A stretch of DNA of 13,644 nucleotides from JBBTYZ01 sp038061595 (lineage in GTDB: Bacteria > Patescibacteriota > Minisyncoccia > UBA6257 > GWB1-50-10), in the NCBI GenBank assembly GCA_038061595.1, contig JBBTYZ010000013.1:1-13644 (forward strand). The letters are read 5' to 3'. The position numbers and the translations under genes were made by a program. The notes beneath the pieces were generated by a model that was not told where the DNA came from, made no database searches, and saw only the letters and a list, made by a program, of their open reading frames with translations. Position 1 is the stretch's first letter. The number at the start of each line of letters is the position of its first letter. Positions 13,442 to 13,644 of this stretch are shown here, piece after piece.

Positions 13442-13644
13442 TAGTCGTACCAATTTTAATAATGAGCCTTGCTCTTGTGTTTGACGGCAACTCTCGGAAG
13501 CGAAAAAGCTTGGTTTCGAGCGAAGCGAGAATTTTTCGCTGAGAGGGTAGCGCTGCAATTTGCCGCTGGAGCAAACTGACAGCCGGTGACGGAAAATACG
13601 AGGGCGAGGCGAATGCCCTACTTCCCTATCTCGGACTTCCCAAC
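13442..13644. other. Structured segment with no convincing gene, to the window edge
   Basis: The segment is GC-richer than the core genes and holds no reading frame with a good start. Its main feature is a long hairpin. CTCTC (13491-13495) and AGCGAAAAA (13499-13507) pair with TTTTTCGCT (13532-13540) and GAGAG (13541-13545), giving 14 pairs with one 3-base bulge and an internal region that can fold further. A smaller GAGC/GCTC hairpin lies near 13464-13474. It could be part of an RNA gene running off the edge, a leader or remnant for a gene beyond the window, or an intergenic repeat. I see no match to tRNA, tmRNA, SRP RNA or RNase P RNA. Confidence 0.4.

Noticed and set aside
13463..13543. 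Plus-strand 26-codon frame starting ATG, MSLALVF...
   Set aside because: No ribosome site, short, and crosses the hairpin arms.
13434..13574. Minus-strand frame of about 47 codons from a TTG
   Set aside because: There is no ribosome site, it ends within the -35 box of the 157-aa gene, and it runs through the long hairpin. Probably not coding.
1..13644. Insertion sequence, prophage or integrase attachment site
   Set aside because: No transposase or integrase frame and no flanking terminal inverted repeats were seen; the GC-rich genes alone do not prove transfer.

Overview
The window looks like a chromosomal stretch from a Candidate Phyla Radiation (Patescibacteria) bacterium, most likely a parcubacterium. 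This rests on gene content and style, not on a marker gene. The signs are a short HrcA, chaperone genes mostly lacking Shine-Dalgarno (SD) sequences, a type IV pilin-like protein with a phage-fibre-like tail, a large GT-C glycosyltransferase, an FtsQ-like protein, and several small orphan genes with strong promoters, SDs and terminators. The core is AT-rich; some accessory genes are clearly GC-richer. I see no tRNA, rRNA, CRISPR array or insertion sequence.

Layout. Positions 1-2190 hold short, separately transcribed accessory units: a 64-aa protein (minus) with its own promoter and terminator; a 221-aa orphan (plus); a 59-aa membrane mini-gene (minus, 1218-1397) with consensus promoter, two in-frame SD/ATG starts and a long terminator hairpin; and a secreted M15-like peptidase-fold protein (plus, 1528-2157). 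A terminator hairpin separates these from the minus-strand heat-shock operon.

Positions 2207-7434 are that operon, in transcription order hrcA - grpE - dnaK - (polytopic membrane protein) - dnaJ. It starts from a near-consensus promoter overlapped by a CIRCE operator with one degenerate half. HrcA probably represses its own operon, and DnaK, DnaJ and GrpE form the Hsp70 machine. The membrane protein is the unusual member: its start and an excellent SD lie inside the end of dnaK.

Positions 7447-10039 (minus) hold a pilin-like protein followed by a secreted M23 metallopeptidase, a cell-surface pair. Divergently, and only 24 bases away, is a 605-aa membrane glycosyltransferase of the PMT/GT39 type (10064-11881). 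Its end overlaps by 10 bases the end of a convergent FtsQ/DivIB-like gene (11872-12663). Together these suggest envelope, surface-protein and division functions.

Positions 12664-13644 hold three consecutive hairpins, the last being the terminator of a GC-rich 157-aa orphan gene (12854-13327, minus) that has a textbook promoter. A roughly 200-base segment beyond it has a strong long-range hairpin and no convincing gene.
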